Both the position numbers and the translations under genes were made by a program. A DNA stretch of 64,000 bases. Origin: Eublepharis macularius (lineage: Eukaryota; Chordata; Lepidosauria; Squamata; Eublepharidae). Below are positions 21,263 to 33,714 of this stretch, piece by piece. The DNA is taken from positions 10,002,501 to 10,066,500 of the forward strand of contig NC_072805.1 in assembly GCF_028583425.1 (NCBI RefSeq), in the 5' to 3' direction. The first letter of the stretch is position 1; each line of letters opens with the position of its first letter. Under the pieces are notes generated by a model, which ran no database searches, had not been told where the DNA came from, and saw nothing but the letters and a program-made list of their open reading frames with translations.

Positions 21263-21914
21263 TAGGCAATTGAGGTAAAAAAAAATAAGTTTCTTCTCAA
21301 ATAGAGGAGACAATGATCACACATCTCAGGCATTCCATAAAATGCCAGTTGCAGGCTAGTGGAGCCACAATTCGTCTCAAGGAATGGTGAGAGGGTCTTA
21401 AGTATACAAACTTCATTGGATTTTGCTATTAAAAATGACCTTCTTGCTTTGCTATTGCCAATTGAAAGGAGAAAAGATGTGTTTTTAACAGACATGCCTT
21501 TTCTTCATTGAAATGCCAGTAACCGAGCAGGGTAGGTTATTCCAAATAGGAAAACCAGGTGGAGGCTGAAGGGTTAAACCTCCCCTTCTACGCATAGCCT
21601 TAACGTAAACTGAGTCTCCACACACGTCTGCAAGTAGCATGTTAGGGATGGTACTTGCTTTATTTATTGGCTTCCTTTCTCTTTGAGGCTCCAGATGGAT
21701 TGCAGTTGGGGCTAACATGACCTAAGGTCATTTTGTACAAAAAACTGCATACTCATGCAAATAGGTCAAGATATCTGGCTCCTGCTGACACTAATGTTGA
21801 TGGGTATGCAAGGATTCTAGTATGAGAATTAAGAGACAGGAGTGAATTTAGAAAGCTGAATGTTGAAAGGAATGAAGATTGAAAGCAGATCTAAAGCCGG
21901 GGTTTACTATTGGA
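21263..21914. other. Intergenic, no recognised gene
   Basis: Nothing identifiable. Confidence 0.4.
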
Positions 21915-22015
21915 TTTTTTATCAAGATTCGAGTCCTGTAGCACCTTAAAGACCAACAAGATTTCCATGCTTTTGAGAGTCAAATTTTCTTCTTCAGATA
22001 CCTTCATTAGGTACT
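21915..22015. repeat. Penelope-type 3' tail repeat
   Basis: GAGTCCTGTAGCACCTTAAA, GACCAACAAGATTTCC, then TTTTGAGAGTCAAA and CTTCTTCAGATACC. Same dispersed tail as at 4905-5004 and 47925-48040. Confidence 0.6.
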
Positions 22016-22684
22016 GCATGTTTGGAAGTTAATTTGGGTAATAAATAGGCATGTCACAGAAGCTGCAATTATTTGGTTTAGAATATGAATTTGTCCTGCT
22101 CTTAATGATGTTGCTGACGTGGGGAGAATGTATATGCTGCAGTTTGCACTTATATATCAACGTTACAAGCCTCGTGAGAACTCTAGAAACAGGAAAAGGT
22201 TCCCCCTGCATGGTCAGTGAGTTTGCAACTAGTAAGTCAATTCCAACTGGGGCCAAGGAGAGTTTTTGCCCATTACTAATTCTAAGCTATGGTTGTTGCA
22301 AACCATGATTGTTTTCAGATCTGAGTGGAGCCAAGAAGATCTTCTTTCATTTGGCTTCACAAGTGGAGAATCTTGTTTTCATTTCTGTTTTCCTACCATT
22401 TTATCATGAAGCAAGTGGTAAGCTAAGGATTCATCTACATATTTCAACATTCCTCATGTCTGTTGGGGAACAACACAAGGATTTTGTAGCACCCATTCAA
22501 TGTGAGTTTTTTTGTGTCACCCAGACACACACTGTCTCTTTTCTGTCTGTGATCACAACACACAGGGGCAAATGGCTGCAGCTCCCCTCCCTCACGGATT
22601 TCACATGCTCAAAGTGCCCCATAGAGCCTCTGGGCTCAGTTGAAACATGGGGGAGCAGCTACAGCAGCATCTCTCTGAGCTGTT
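22016..22684. other. Intergenic, no recognised gene
   Basis: No gene seen. A 128-residue frame at 22309-22695 runs into the hAT element and has no domain, so it is not called. Confidence 0.4.
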
Positions 22685-22692
22685 GTTGCCAT

Positions 22693-23836
22693 TAGACATG
22701 GGCACGAACAGCATTACAAACAGAAAAAACCCACGAACAGCCCAATCTGCTGTTCGCGAGCAAGCTGTTTGGAAGGCCCCATCCTAAATGAACAGGTGGT
22801 CGTTAAAAGCCTTGCTTGTTGCAGCCCTTCGCAAGCCAGACAGTCTGGAGCCAGCTGCAATCAATCCCCTTGGCTACCAGAGAGGGAGGGACTGAACTCT
22901 GTCTGAACTCCTTCTGGCTTCCCTTCTGGCTTTAACCCTTCAAAGTACTTTCAGCAGAGAGTCCCATTTTAGCCACTGTGAAGAGAAAATGACAACAAAG
23001 GGGGAGACCCATGCATCATGCCTTTCCCGGGGTGCAATCTCTCTGAAACTTGGGGGGTCTTTGGAGGACAGTGAGGACTATGTCCCCTGCAAATTTGATG
23101 GGTATTGGACATTGGGAAGGGCAGTTTGTAACCCCTCAAAGTAGCTTCCACCAGAGAGTCCCGTTTTTGCCACTGTGAAGAGAAAATGGCAACAAAGGGG
23201 GAGACCCATGCATCATGCCTTTCCCGGGGTGCAATCTCTCTGAAACTTGGGGGGTCTTCGGAGGACAGTGAGGACTATGTCCCCTGCAAATTTGATGCGT
23301 ATTGGACATTGGGAAGGGCAGTTTGCAACCCCTCAAAGTAGCTGCCTTCCAACAGGCAGTTCCATTTTTGCCACTGTGAACAGAAAATAACAGCAAAGGG
23401 TGGGGGGGACACACACACATGGATCATGCCTTTCTCAGGGAGCAATCTCTCTGAAACTTGAGGGGCGGGTCTTCGGAGGACAGTGAGGACTAAAGGGGGG
23501 GACACATGGATCATGCCTTTCCTGGGGTGCAATATCTCTGAAACTTGGGGGGGGGAGTCTTCAGAGGACAGTGAAGACTAAGGGGGGAGAACCATGGATC
23601 ATGCTTTTCCCAGGGTGCAATCTCTCTGAAACTGGGGAGATTTGAGGGGAGGGGGGGTTGAGGGGAGGGGGGCTAAATGGGGGGGTTGGGGTTGGGGGTG
23701 GTTCTGGCCCCCACAAACAACGGACATGTCTGGGAACAGTTCATGTTTGTCCATGTTCATTGTTTGGTTTCGTGGATGGCACCGAATGTCGAACAGGGTG
23801 TTTGGGATTCCCCCCCCTCGTTCATTCCCATGTCTA
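22693..23836. mobile_element. Non-autonomous hAT element, family A, copy 1 (1144 bp)
   Basis: Ends are TAGACATGGGCACGAAC and ...CATTCCCATGTCTA. The 8-bp target duplication GTTGCCAT is perfect (22685-22692 and 23837-23844), which is the hAT signature. The first 170 bp are shared with the copy at 26072 (CACGAACAGCCCAATCTGCT, AGCCAGACAGTCTGG). The middle is expanded by tandem repeats (22930-23640) and there is no transposase. Confidence 0.9.
22930..23640. repeat. Tandem repeats inside hAT copy 1
   Basis: Units of 196-197 bp (AACCC landmarks at 22934, 23130 and 23327) share TTCCCGGGGTGCAATCTCTC and GGAGGACAGTGAGGACTA. From about 23400 shorter units of about 85-90 bp repeat the ATGGATCATGCCTTTC to GAGGACAGTGAGGAC portion. 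A G-rich run follows (23630-23705). Confidence 0.85.
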
Positions 23837-23844
23837 GTTGCCAT

Positions 23845-24985
23845 CAGAAAAGAAGCACAAAACTTCCATTGCATGGGTGATACAAAGTCCTCATATTGTT
23901 TCCCAACCCACACAAGGACTTTGTATCATGTAGATAGAGCCTAAGATGGAAAATGGAATTTCTGTGAAAGCATACAAATGATTGTCATCAGACAGCATGG
24001 CACTTGTCCTGCCAGAGATGAACTTTAGTGATAGCTAGCTTCCTTGAGGCAGCTGTCACATGTCTGCTGACTGGACATCATGTTTGTTCATCCCCAACTT
24101 TCTTTACCTGCTCCAGGAGGGAGGGAAATATCACTGACAGAAAATTGTTGTAAGGACTACTAAGGTACTGTGTGTGAAACACTGTAATTCTCCTTCCCTT
24201 CTTCCCAAGGAAAAAAAGATGCCAGGGTCTCAAGTGGAGAAGTCCCCTGGGAAAGAAAGTGTGTCTTTCCCTCCATGGAGTACAGAGTCTGGGAGCACCA
24301 CCACAGCAGCAAGGCCCAATTGTCTGCAAAAGAGGGGTGACTGAGGAGTTGCTCCCTTCATCAAAGAGGACAGGAAACAAAAAAAAGAAGGCCAAACTTC
24401 CCAAATCTGCCCAAGTTGAACCAGAGCCAGTCTCCAACAGTGTCTGATGGTCCAGTGTAAAAGGAGCAAAAATCAGAAAAAGTTGTTCAACATCATCTCT
24501 GTGTCATCTTTGATGAGGCCAGACGCCTGCGCCCTTGTCCATAAGGGCTCCTGGCTTGTGCCAAGCAGATGGGACCATTGGTGGATTAGCAACTGATTTC
24601 TGATCCACCAAAGCCATGTTGTTATTTTGGTTTGGTTGTTCCTTGCATTATCTGTTTTGCATTTGCTGTTGTCCCCTTTGGGTCCCCTCAGGGAGAATAG
24701 TGGGATACAAACAGATTAACAGATCTCTTGTAGGTGCCAAACAAAGGAGTGAATTGGTTGTCTTTGTATTGATAATGCTGGAGAAAAATTTTAAATGATG
24801 CATGAAGTCTAAAGTCAACTGAGGCCAGAGTGGGTAGTTTTACTTCATTTTGAATTCTCATATTCTCTTGCTAGTCCCATTCTCCTCTAGTTGACACATT
24901 CGTCTCTTTATCAGCTGAATTCAAGTATTCCCAAAGTAGAAAATGACGACAGAGCAATGGAAGATTTATGGCTGCAACGTTTTTC
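23845..24985. other. Intergenic, no recognised gene
   Basis: Several frames of 60-120 residues with no domain. No repeat identified. Confidence 0.4.
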
Positions 24986-25113
24986 TTTATTTAAAAATAT
25001 ATAAGCAGGTCATACTTCAACAGGCAGCAAATCATCTGGTGCTGCGTATGATTCTCCGGCAGCAATGGCTGCAGTCTCTTTGAGCTTAGGCCTCCAGTTC
25101 AGCCGTTACCAAC
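24986..25113 (-). pseudogene. Possible 3' end of a processed pseudogene or a terminal exon
   Basis: On the - strand a short frame ends KETAAIAAGESYAAPDDL then LPVEV and a stop (25012-25010). An AATAAA signal lies 19 bases later (24991-24986). Upstream, LVTAELEA would join it through a one-base frameshift, and a TTTCTAG stands at the 5' edge. The regular codons and the signal suggest an mRNA end. The frameshift and lack of upstream coding favour a 5'-truncated processed pseudogene. The parent gene is not recognised. Confidence 0.3.
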
Positions 25114-25394
25114 TAGAAATCCCCAGTTTTCTCTTCCTGCAAAATTAAAAAAGAAGTTTTTAGCTGTTTATCTGCTCCTCACCTCTGTTGGAAGACTTCA
25201 CGTGCTCTGACCTTTTATAGGTATTATATAGAGGTAATCAATTCATACCGGCTGCTTTAAAGATCTTTAAGACTAAAGTGATTTCACAACTTCTGTATGT
25301 ATTCCAATTTGAGTTAGGGCTTTTGACTAGGTCATTGAATGTGTTCAATCCAAATTTCTGCGGAAAATTATGGGCCAACCAAAATGTGTTCCAT

Positions 25395-26071
25395 ATTTAT
25401 TTTTATTTATTTATATTTATATTCCGCCCTCCCCACAAAGGGCTCAGGGCAGATTACAGCATATTAAAACACATTAAAGTTAATTTATACAGTTAAAACC
25501 ATAATAGATTGATAAAAAATATAATATAATATACTCACATATAAAAATATAAATATATACAGATGGCAGCAATCAATAGCAGCAGACACAACTCGACACG
25601 ATAAGGTGGTGGACAACCTTAGTAGGGAGGGGTTCAGATTTTTTTCTTCTCCATTTTTCTCCATTTTTCAGCCGGTGGAGGCCAAGCCTGACTTCAGCCA
25701 TATGCTTGGCAGAACATCTCTGTCTTACAGGCCCAGCGAAATGATAGCACATCCTGCCGGGCCCTGGTCTCAGTAGACAGAGAGTTGCACCAGGCTGGGG
25801 CCAGGCCTGAGAATGCCCTGGCTCTGATTGAGGCCAGGAGGGCCTCCTTGGGGCCAGGGACCACCAACAGATGTTTCTTTCCCGATTGGAATGTCTTCTG
25901 GGGCACATATGGGGAGAGGCAGTTTCGCAGATATGCCGGTCCCAGTCCACATAGTCTGCATAGGGCTTTATAGGTTAGTACCAAAACCTTGAACCTGATC
26001 TGGTACTCCACTCCAGTTCTCTGCCTAAAAACTGGTTCCATCTTAATGGAAATGAGGACCTGGCTTATGAC
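25395..26071 (-). pseudogene. L2-like LINE 3' end
   Basis: The - strand gives FKVLVLTYKALCRLCGLGPA, LSPYVPQKTF, ASIRARAFSGLAPAWCNSLS and then an AT-rich 3' region ending near 25395 with the CCGCCCTCCCCACAAAGGGC segment. That segment recurs at 33715 and 59535. It is a 3' fragment without reverse transcriptase. Confidence 0.65.
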
Positions 26072-26794
26072 TAGAGATGGGCACGAACAGCAATATGAAC
26101 AAAAAAAAAGCCACGAACAGCCCAATCTGCTGTTCAAGAACAAGCTGTTCATGAGGCCCCATTCTAAACGAACAGGTGGTCATTGCAAGCCTCGTTAGTT
26201 GCTATTCATCAAGCCAGACAGTCTGGCACCTGCAATCAATTCCCTTGGCAACTTAGACAGGGATTGTCTGAACTGTGTCTGAATTCCTGCTGTTGCCCTG
26301 GAACCCCCAATTTAAGTCCAATTTAGCTTGATAGGCAGGTCTTCCTTTCAAGTGTGGAGCTCCAAATTTGTTACAACAGGGGAGCAAAGACCAGGGGGGA
26401 GGGGGGATCCCAGCTCTGACTTTCCAGACAGTGGAGAGAGAGTTGCTGTTGGCATTTTGATAGAGTGCATTGGAGCTTGAATTGTCTTTGTGTGCTGGGA
26501 TAGGGATCTACCCCTTCAAGTTCCAGGGCTGCTGCCAGGCTCTGGGGCCAAGCTATTATTTATTATTGGTACCTTTCCTGCTGCCTGCTCAGGTCAGGTT
26601 TCTGGGAGTGGTGCAGTAGGGATCTTGACTTGGATGATGGCCAGAGGAGAGCCTGCTAACCCCCACAAACAGCCAACCATGAACATGTTTGTGAACAGGG
26701 CCATGTTCGTGGTTGTCCATGAGTCCCTGTTCGTTGATGACAACGAACAACGAACATCATGTTTGGTTTTTTTTTCTGTTTCTGCCCATTTCTA
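26072..26794. mobile_element. Non-autonomous hAT element, family A, copy 2 (723 bp)
   Basis: Ends TAGAGATGGGCACGAAC and ...TCTGCCCATTTCTA, with target duplication CTTATGAC / CTTATGAA (26064-26071, 26795-26802; 7 of 8). Shares the CACGAACAGCCCAATCTGCT start with copy 1 and GTTCGTG-rich sequence near the right end. No transposase. Confidence 0.85.
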
Positions 26795-27420
26795 CTTATG
26801 AAATTCAAATACTGGCTTTGTATACATTATAACGATGATCTGAGTATCTTTTTACATCAAATGCTTTCAGAGTCCAATCTGTCAGATTGGTTAACGTACA
26901 CTGAGGAAAAAATTAAAGTTGTGGGACTTGCTGTCAATGTTAACATCGAATGCTGCGTTTCAACCAATGAAGAATAGGATGTTAGCTATTGAGTGCCAGA
27001 AGTTATATAGTCTGGCTACTAAAACCTGCTCAACTTTGAGCTTTGAAATCCCTCTCACTGTAGGGAGGATGGCCCCATATTTATCCTCCTTACAGGTTCC
27101 ACAACGTAGGGCGTTTTCCCTAGCCAGGTGTAACACTATGCCTTCAGCCATTTTATATGGCAGATTTAATAGGATACCCTTTTCAACCAGATATTGTCTA
27201 TGTAAACAAAAACGTGTTGAGATAATTACACCTGTTCTGCATTGTTATCTGTATGTTGATATATGTCACACACATTTAAAATTTGTTCTAGCTAGTATGA
27301 CGGATTGTCCTGATTTGCTTAAAATTTATAAATTGTTGAATGATTCCTTTCCTGAGGTTACCAAGACGGTGGCTAAATTTCTCTATGCTGCTTTGAAGTT
27401 GCTTCAAAGGTTATAACAGA
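26795..27420 (+). pseudogene. LINE ORF2 C-terminal fragment (I/Vingi-like)
   Basis: Frame at about 26919-27416 contains SAILYGRFNRIPFSTRYCLC, a degenerate cysteine segment (VLHCYLYVDICH), then LLNDSFPEVTKTVAKFLYAA. This matches the order seen in the C-terminus of the 50752-56470 element. It ends at a stop near 27416 before a T-rich stretch. Confidence 0.6.
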
Positions 27421-27962
27421 ATTAAGTAACGAGGGTGGGGTTTTTTTCTTTTTTTTCTTTAAAAATTGTCTTTTAATAACCTGTATTGTTGATTTGCCAG
27501 TAAAAGCTAACTTGAACTTATAGGTAAGGTATCACATTCGAAAAGCTGAAAAAGGATTCCCAGCAATCTGAGGAGGCACTCTCCTGTCATTAGCTTTTGA
27601 TGGGGCAATTTTTAACGAGGTCCACCCTGGACTCTCAGCAAGCAACCTCCTTTGCAAAGGATGATCTGTCAGCACCCATAACATCATGACCACTGCTACA
27701 ATTTCTTTATTATTATTTTATTACCAAGTGGTATTCTCCAAAAGAATTTCTAAGGGTATGTCAATGCTGTGAAGTTAAAGTGGTTTAACTGGCATTCCCA
27801 GAAAGCTCTAGGACTTTCAGGTGGGAGAAAAGAACCGGGAATTCAGGGAACTACAAATGTACAATTCTCAGCATCTAACCAAACTAAAGTTCCCAAGATC
27901 CTTTGAGAAAAGCCATGGCAGTTAACATAGTATGAAACAGGGGCATATTCGAAGTGTGGATG
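27421..27962. other. Intergenic, no recognised gene
   Basis: Nothing identified. Confidence 0.4.
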
Positions 27963-28430
27963 TGTCAGGGGCTACAAATTTAGATCTCAATAACTTCACT
28001 GCACGAGTCCATGGAGACACAAGTTTTATTGAAAATCTAATAGTACAGCACTGCAGACATTTCTTGTCAGGAATAACTTTTTCCTCCCCCTACTAGGCAT
28101 ATTAAACCTTTCAAGCACAACCCACTCTACTCTAACTCCCCCCCCCCCAGGTATGTTCCCATCTATGCAGCAAAAGAAAGTAAAGTGAAAGAAAGTAGAA
28201 TTGTTATAATTAGGAATCCAGTCCTTCTCAAGCCATCTGGCCACATCTCCTTGGCGATGCTGATGACTGCATTCCTTCTCAGCTTCACACAGCTTCTCAA
28301 GCCACTTCTCCAGCAAGTTTAACACACAGGGGCCTAATAGCACTCCCAAAGTATGTCACAGATGATCAGGTCTACAGCCAGACAGTCAACCCCAAACCCC
28401 CAGAGTATGGCAGGGGCCATGACCCTGACA
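27963..28430 (-). mobile_element. Solo LTR
   Basis: 468 bp beginning TGTCAGGGGC and ending GCCATGACCCTGACA, so TGTCAGGGTC...GCCCCTGACA on the - strand. The flanking 5-mers GGATG and GTATG (4 of 5) may be a target duplication. A reverse AATAAAA motif lies near 28025 (TTTTATTG on +). No coding sequence. ERV or Gypsy origin cannot be told. Confidence 0.6.
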
Positions 28431-28539
28431 GTATGTTGACCAAAGTGACAGTAAAAGACAATACTACTTATTATCCATATTTTTTCAGCATCTGAGGGAC
28501 ATCTTAAAGTTCATATATTTCTTGTTGTTTGTTTGTTAT

Positions 28540-29330
28540 GTCATTTATACTCCACCCTTCTCACTGAGACTCAAGATGGATTACATAGTGTGATATTAGT
28601 ACAATCTATATTAATAAGGACATTTCAATAACAATGCCATAGGGTAAATACATGCAAGTTTATAAAGACATAACATTAGCAAACATCTGATATAGAGTTG
28701 AAGAAATGCTGAAACAGAGCATAAACAGTTCTAGAACTGACATTAGACAACAGTGGGGTCATACTCAAAGCAACAAGTAGTACATAGGCGCACCTACTTA
28801 AAGCAACAGAGAGAACATAAGGCAACAAGACAGCAAAGTCTATGGTCCCCAACTCGTTAGTGAAGCATCTCTTTGAGACACCCCCCCCCCCCACACACAA
28901 TACAGCCCTCCTATCTGAGTAAAAAGCCCTTTTGAATAATTCGGTTTTGCATTGTTTGCAAAAAGCCAGGAGAGGGAGAGTTCTTCTGACCTCCCCAGGC
29001 AGGCCATTCCACAGGATGGGGGCCACCACAAAGAAAGCCCGTGCATGGGCTGCTGTTGATTTTGCCCATGTGCAGCCTGGCACCTGCAGGAGCCCCTGTT
29101 CAGATGAGCGAAGCTGCCATGGAGGGACATAGGGAGAGAGGCGGTCCCATAGATGTGAAGGACCAAGGCCATGAAGAGCTTTGTATGTGATAGCCAATAC
29201 CTTGAACTAAGCATGATAGCTGATGGGTAGCCAATGGAGTGACTGCAGGATAGGAGTGATATTCATGCTCCTGCTCACTCATGGTAACAGCTGAGGCACA
29301 GCAATTTGCACTGCCTTCTAAAGGTGGCAT
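28540..29330 (-). pseudogene. L2-like LINE 3' end
   Basis: The - strand frame (29197-28676) reads AITYKALHGLGPSHLWDRLS, PYVPPWQLRSSEQGLLQVPG, ARAFFVVAPILWNGLPGEVR and FCKQCKTELFKRAFY. This is the best-preserved of the three L2-type C-terminal tails here. The 3' region continues to about 28540. Confidence 0.75.
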
Positions 29331-30314
29331 TCATGCCTTAGGAACTCTGTGCTCAGGACACCCATGGGCATCCAGTGAGGAATTCTTTAGGTAGGCAGAA
29401 TAATATTATTTTGTAAGTTAAAATACCCTTTCCCCTTTCTGAACAGCTTGATGACTGACTGAGCATGCTCTAGGAGGCATGAAATGCTGAAGAGACACGT
29501 CAAGTGAGGAGAAGAGAGTGGAGGGAGATGAGGAACTTTTGACCACTAACAACTCCTATGGGCTTAAAAGATCCCAAAGGGGGAAATTCGGGGTTGGACA
29601 GACATTTCCCACCGATTTATTTCCCCCACAGTTCATCTGGAGCCCTCAGCTATGAATAATATGCATAATCATGCAAATGAATAATTCATTGAAGCATTTG
29701 AAAAACTAATCAGGATAGAACACAATATAGCATCTGGAAGATAAATACTTGTTGACACTTGGAAAGAAAAGAACCCCTGCCTCAGCAAGTAGGTGAAGGC
29801 AGAGGGGCCTTGCATAAGCAATGATGGTGAGATGCCCACATTCCCTCACATCTTGATTGGGTGCGAAAACAGAAGGAAGTGGGAGATTACGCTAAAGAGG
29901 AATGTGCTTGCACATTGAATTTTCCTTTGTAGATGGAATAATGAGAAACAGAAGAGTCGCTCAGAATTTTTCCAAACTTCCTAGGAAACAAGGGGAAATT
30001 AGCAATTGAAAGGAGGGGTGGTGTTCATGCAGTGTGCTCATGCTGCAGCACAGGGCAACGGGCATACAGATGCAAGCTGTTAGGGGCTGCCTCCTCCACA
30101 TGGTTTTCCTCTATCTTGTCTTCCAAGCTGAAGCTCTTTTTTCTGGTTTTCCTACATGAAGTCTCATTGTCCTGCTTCTGCCTCCCTCATCCTCAAAATG
30201 CTCTTTCCCATACTTGCTTTACTTTGATATTTTAGGAAAGAACATAGTCCAAGGGCATTAGTACACCATCTGGAAGGGAGTGCATTTTCTTGCCCTGCAA
30301 AGGCCCCACCCACG
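29331..30314. other. Intergenic, no recognised gene
   Basis: Nothing identified. Confidence 0.4.
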
Positions 30315-30545
30315 TTGGCATAGGGATGTCAATCTCCAAGTGGGGTCTGGAGTTCTCCTAGAATTCCAACTGATCTCCAGGCTACAGCGATCCGTTCCGC
30401 TGGAGAAAACGGCAGCTTTGAAGGCTGGACTCTATCATATCACTTCTACACTAAGGTCTTCCCTTTCCCAAGCTCTGCCCTCCCCAGGCACCACTCCCAA
30501 ATCTCCTGGAATTTCCCAGCATGGGTTTGGCAACCCTACATTGGC
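30315..30545. repeat. Dispersed MITE-like repeat (GGAGTTCTCC family)
   Basis: Starts TAGGGATGTCAATCTCC, includes TGGAGTTCTCCTAGAATTCC and AACTGATCTCCAGGCTACAG, and ends TTTGGCAACCCTACA. The ends are imperfect inverted repeats. Related sequences are at 33285-33452, 33950-34132 (reverse) and 39427-39611. Confidence 0.65.
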
Positions 30546-31606
30546 ACTATTTTCCTGCCATAAGCACACTGCAGGTGCCATTTTCGTAGCAACTTTTTTT
30601 CCTTCCATGCCATTGAAAGTTTTTTTTTTAAAAACCAGTAATTGCTATAGTGCCATAGCAATCTGTTGCTACTTACTATTTCAAATTGCAATAGAACTGT
30701 TACAGTGCTATAACACTGTAGCACATGCTTAAAGAATCTCCAAACTCCACAAGGGCGATGAGTTACCAGGACAGTAATTATAACCACAGAAAACTCCCAT
30801 GTGCTTAAATTCCAGCACCAAGGCTCATGCCTCTCCATTTGCAATAGCAACAAATGCAATGCAAAGAACCCTTCCACGTGTAAGCAGCTAGACAGTAGCT
30901 GATGGCCATTCATTTCACTGGTTTTAATGGAAACATGTTTCTTATTTAGGACTGCCAGGTCCCCCAATGGGGGCAGGGGATCTCCTGCTCCCACTCTCCA
31001 CTGCCCACCACCATTCACCAGGCTGGTGGGGAGTAGGGCAGGAGAACAGGCCTCTCAGGCACACCCCCAGCATGGTGTGGCAACGACGTCACTCCCACGT
31101 TATGCACCAGGCCGGTTTGCCCACCAAGCCCAGTCCAACGCATGGGAGTGCTCCTGGGGCCTGTGTGATGATGTCAGTCTGTCAAGATGTCAGTTCTCTA
31201 GCCAGAGCAATGCCATATTAACTCTTGTTATAATCAGTAGTTTTCCAGTTTTCCTCCCTCTAGGCCCAGATGTCGTCCAGGCCGTTCATACTCATGGGAG
31301 CGAAGAGTCTTATCTGTCCAGCCCAGCCAACGACGTTGATGTCCGCGTCTTCTCAGGCCTTTGCAGACAGGACTAGGGGGGAGGCTGGGAATGGGTGTTT
31401 GAAGTGTTGTAACTTTTGTTTTACATGCCATTCTCAACAAAGGTTTCGTTCAGTAAGGGGCCTCTCCAGCCCTTGGATTATGGACACCTGTATTCTGAGC
31501 ATAGTCTTTCAATAAACCTTTTGGAACCAAGAGACCTTGTGCTTCTTGCAGAAGGGGTGGGGGGAGACGAACTCGAGATAACTGAGATTCCATACTCTGA
31601 CACAGT
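30546..31606. other. Intergenic, no recognised gene
   Basis: Overlapping 80-160-residue frames on both strands lack any domain. The 30950-31060 CCAGGTCCCC-type sequence is probably another fragment of a gene-poor repeat. Confidence 0.4.
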
Positions 31607-31614
31607 CCTGGAAT

Positions 31615-32060
31615 CAGGGCTCATTTTGAGGGGGAATGCGCAGGAATGCAGTTCTGGCAGTTCTCCAATGAGGTCACATTTCAGGTGGCCCCACCCACCT
31701 GGATTGGGGCCAAAATGGCCTGGATTGGATTGGTGCTGGGTGGGGGAACCCTCCTCTGCCCAGCACTGACCCAATATGGGCCGTTTCAGCCCCACACCAG
31801 GCCTGAAAGGGCCCCAAATGGTCACTTTCAGTCATTTAGGGCCCCTTTTTGCCATTTTGAGCCCAATTTCGGCCCTGAATGGCCAGGATTGGGTCCAAAA
31901 CAGCCAGGATAAGTGATGTCAGGGGGTGTGGCATATGCAAATCAGTTATGCTAATGACACACTTCTGGTGATGTCACGGGGCGTGGCACACGCTAATGAG
32001 TTGTGCTAATATGTTATGCTAATGAGATCCTCCAGCTCTTTCTCTACGAAATGTCCCCAG
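31615..32060. mobile_element. Non-autonomous hAT element, family B (446 bp)
   Basis: Starts CAGGGCTCATTTTGAGGGGG and ends CTACGAAATGTCCCCAG. Target duplication CCTGGAAT / CCTGGAAG (31607-31614, 32061-32068; 7 of 8). Inside are GGGCCAAAATGGCC-type repeats and ATGCTAATGA repeats. No coding capacity. Confidence 0.8.
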
Positions 32061-32068
32061 CCTGGAAG

Positions 32069-33284
32069 TGACATCATTGAGCTGCACCGGGAGTACGTAC
32101 GTGCTTTGCACAGGCATGAGGACAGAAAGGGCTGGATTTGAATGCGATAGACACAGCTTTGAAATACTGAATTACCTTACAGAACTCTTTTAAGGATTAC
32201 TGAGACAATGTTCTATGTATTTGAACCCACAAAGTGTGCAATATGAAATCTAAGATTTTTTTCTCACAGAAAAGATCAGGGACTATTTCTTTTTTAAAAA
32301 AGATAAGAAGCAGGATGCAAAAAGTAGCACGATTCCCTCTGTGTCTTGAGCACCTGGTTTTCAAAAGTATTCTGCCTTTGCGCATGGTGGTGCCACTGAG
32401 ATGCCATGCCTCACAGATGTTGATAGAGCTACTCACCATTAATATGTCTAAGACTTTTAAAATGCCAATTAAGTAAGTGTTGTGGCAGCAAATTCCATAA
32501 GTTAATTATGCCTTGCATGATAGAGCACTTTTATTGTGATTTCCCGGATCTATTGCCAATCAGTTTAATTGGATGAGTTACAAAAATATGGGGGGGGGGA
32601 CTTCTGCACCATTCATTAGTGTGATTGGTGATAAAACTGATCAGAAAATGGATCAGTACTGGGAAAGCACATTTATGTATAGGCAGAGGCACTCCGTTGA
32701 TGCTTTGGTGGTCTGGGGTGGAGGACTGGCAGTAGGATCAGATTCCAAAAGAGAAAGTTGCTTCAAAAGCAAATTAAGGACCACTGCTGCTGCTATTTAT
32801 TACTAACACTGTGCTAGGCAGTGTTTAGAACCTGTATTCCATGCACTAGTGCCCTGTGGTATAAAGAGGAATTGGACTTCACAGCTGACAAGTCCATTAA
32901 TGGCTATTAGCTTCTATTAGCTAAATGAAACACCAGAAGCAGCTATGCCACTGAATGCCCAGCTGCTGGGGGAGGCAGATGTTTCCGTGCTTTGCCCTTC
33001 CCGCGAGCTCCCCAGAGACATGTGGCTGTTCTGATGCAGCAAGGCAGTTCTTCTCTTCTGAAACCAGCTGAGGAAGGAATGATTTTGGAAACAGGCTTTT
33101 TTCATACATTCTTCACATGCCAGTGAAACTAAAGCTAACTGCCATCTTTGTGACTGCTTAATGGGTTTGTGATTTAAGGCTTTCCTTACACATGTAAGAG
33201 AACAAGGGGGTAACATGGATCACAGCACTGCAGGCTGGTTCTGGAATAAACCTTCTCGGTTAAAAACTCCCCACAAATGAATAA
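32069..33284. other. Intergenic, no recognised gene
   Basis: Apparently unique. No conserved frame. Confidence 0.4.
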
Positions 33285-33452
33285 CCTGCATGGCAAGCTG
33301 GAGATCTCCCAGTCTTACAACTGATTTCCACACGAAAGAGATCTACCTTTGGAAGGTAGAATCTATAGCATCACATGTCTCCAAACTCTCCCCAGTCTCC
33401 ACTTCCAAATCTCCAGGAATTTCCCAACTCAGAGCTGGCAACTCTAAATTAG
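33285..33452. repeat. Dispersed MITE-like repeat (GGAGTTCTCC family), diverged
   Basis: TGGCAAGCTGGAGATCTCCC, then CTCCAGGAATTTCCCAACTC and AGCTGGCAACTCTA. Same layout as 30315-30545. Confidence 0.5.
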
Positions 33453-33714
33453 GAGGAGGCTAAAAAATTTCTTCCCTGCTGGCTACCTTTCCACCTGCAG
33501 GGAGGTCTTTTCATGCCAGGGAGCGTTCAAAATCTAGCACCTACAGGCTGCAATGTGTCCTGCCCCACCCCAGGCACTGAACCATCTTATGTCAGCCAGG
33601 CCTTATGCATGGGGTTATGTTCAGGCAAGTAAATGCCCAATTCTGCCTCTTCTCTGGCCTGCTGTGGCCAGGCTCAGGTGGCCAGCTGGGGGATGTTTAT
33701 GTCTTTTCCATTTT

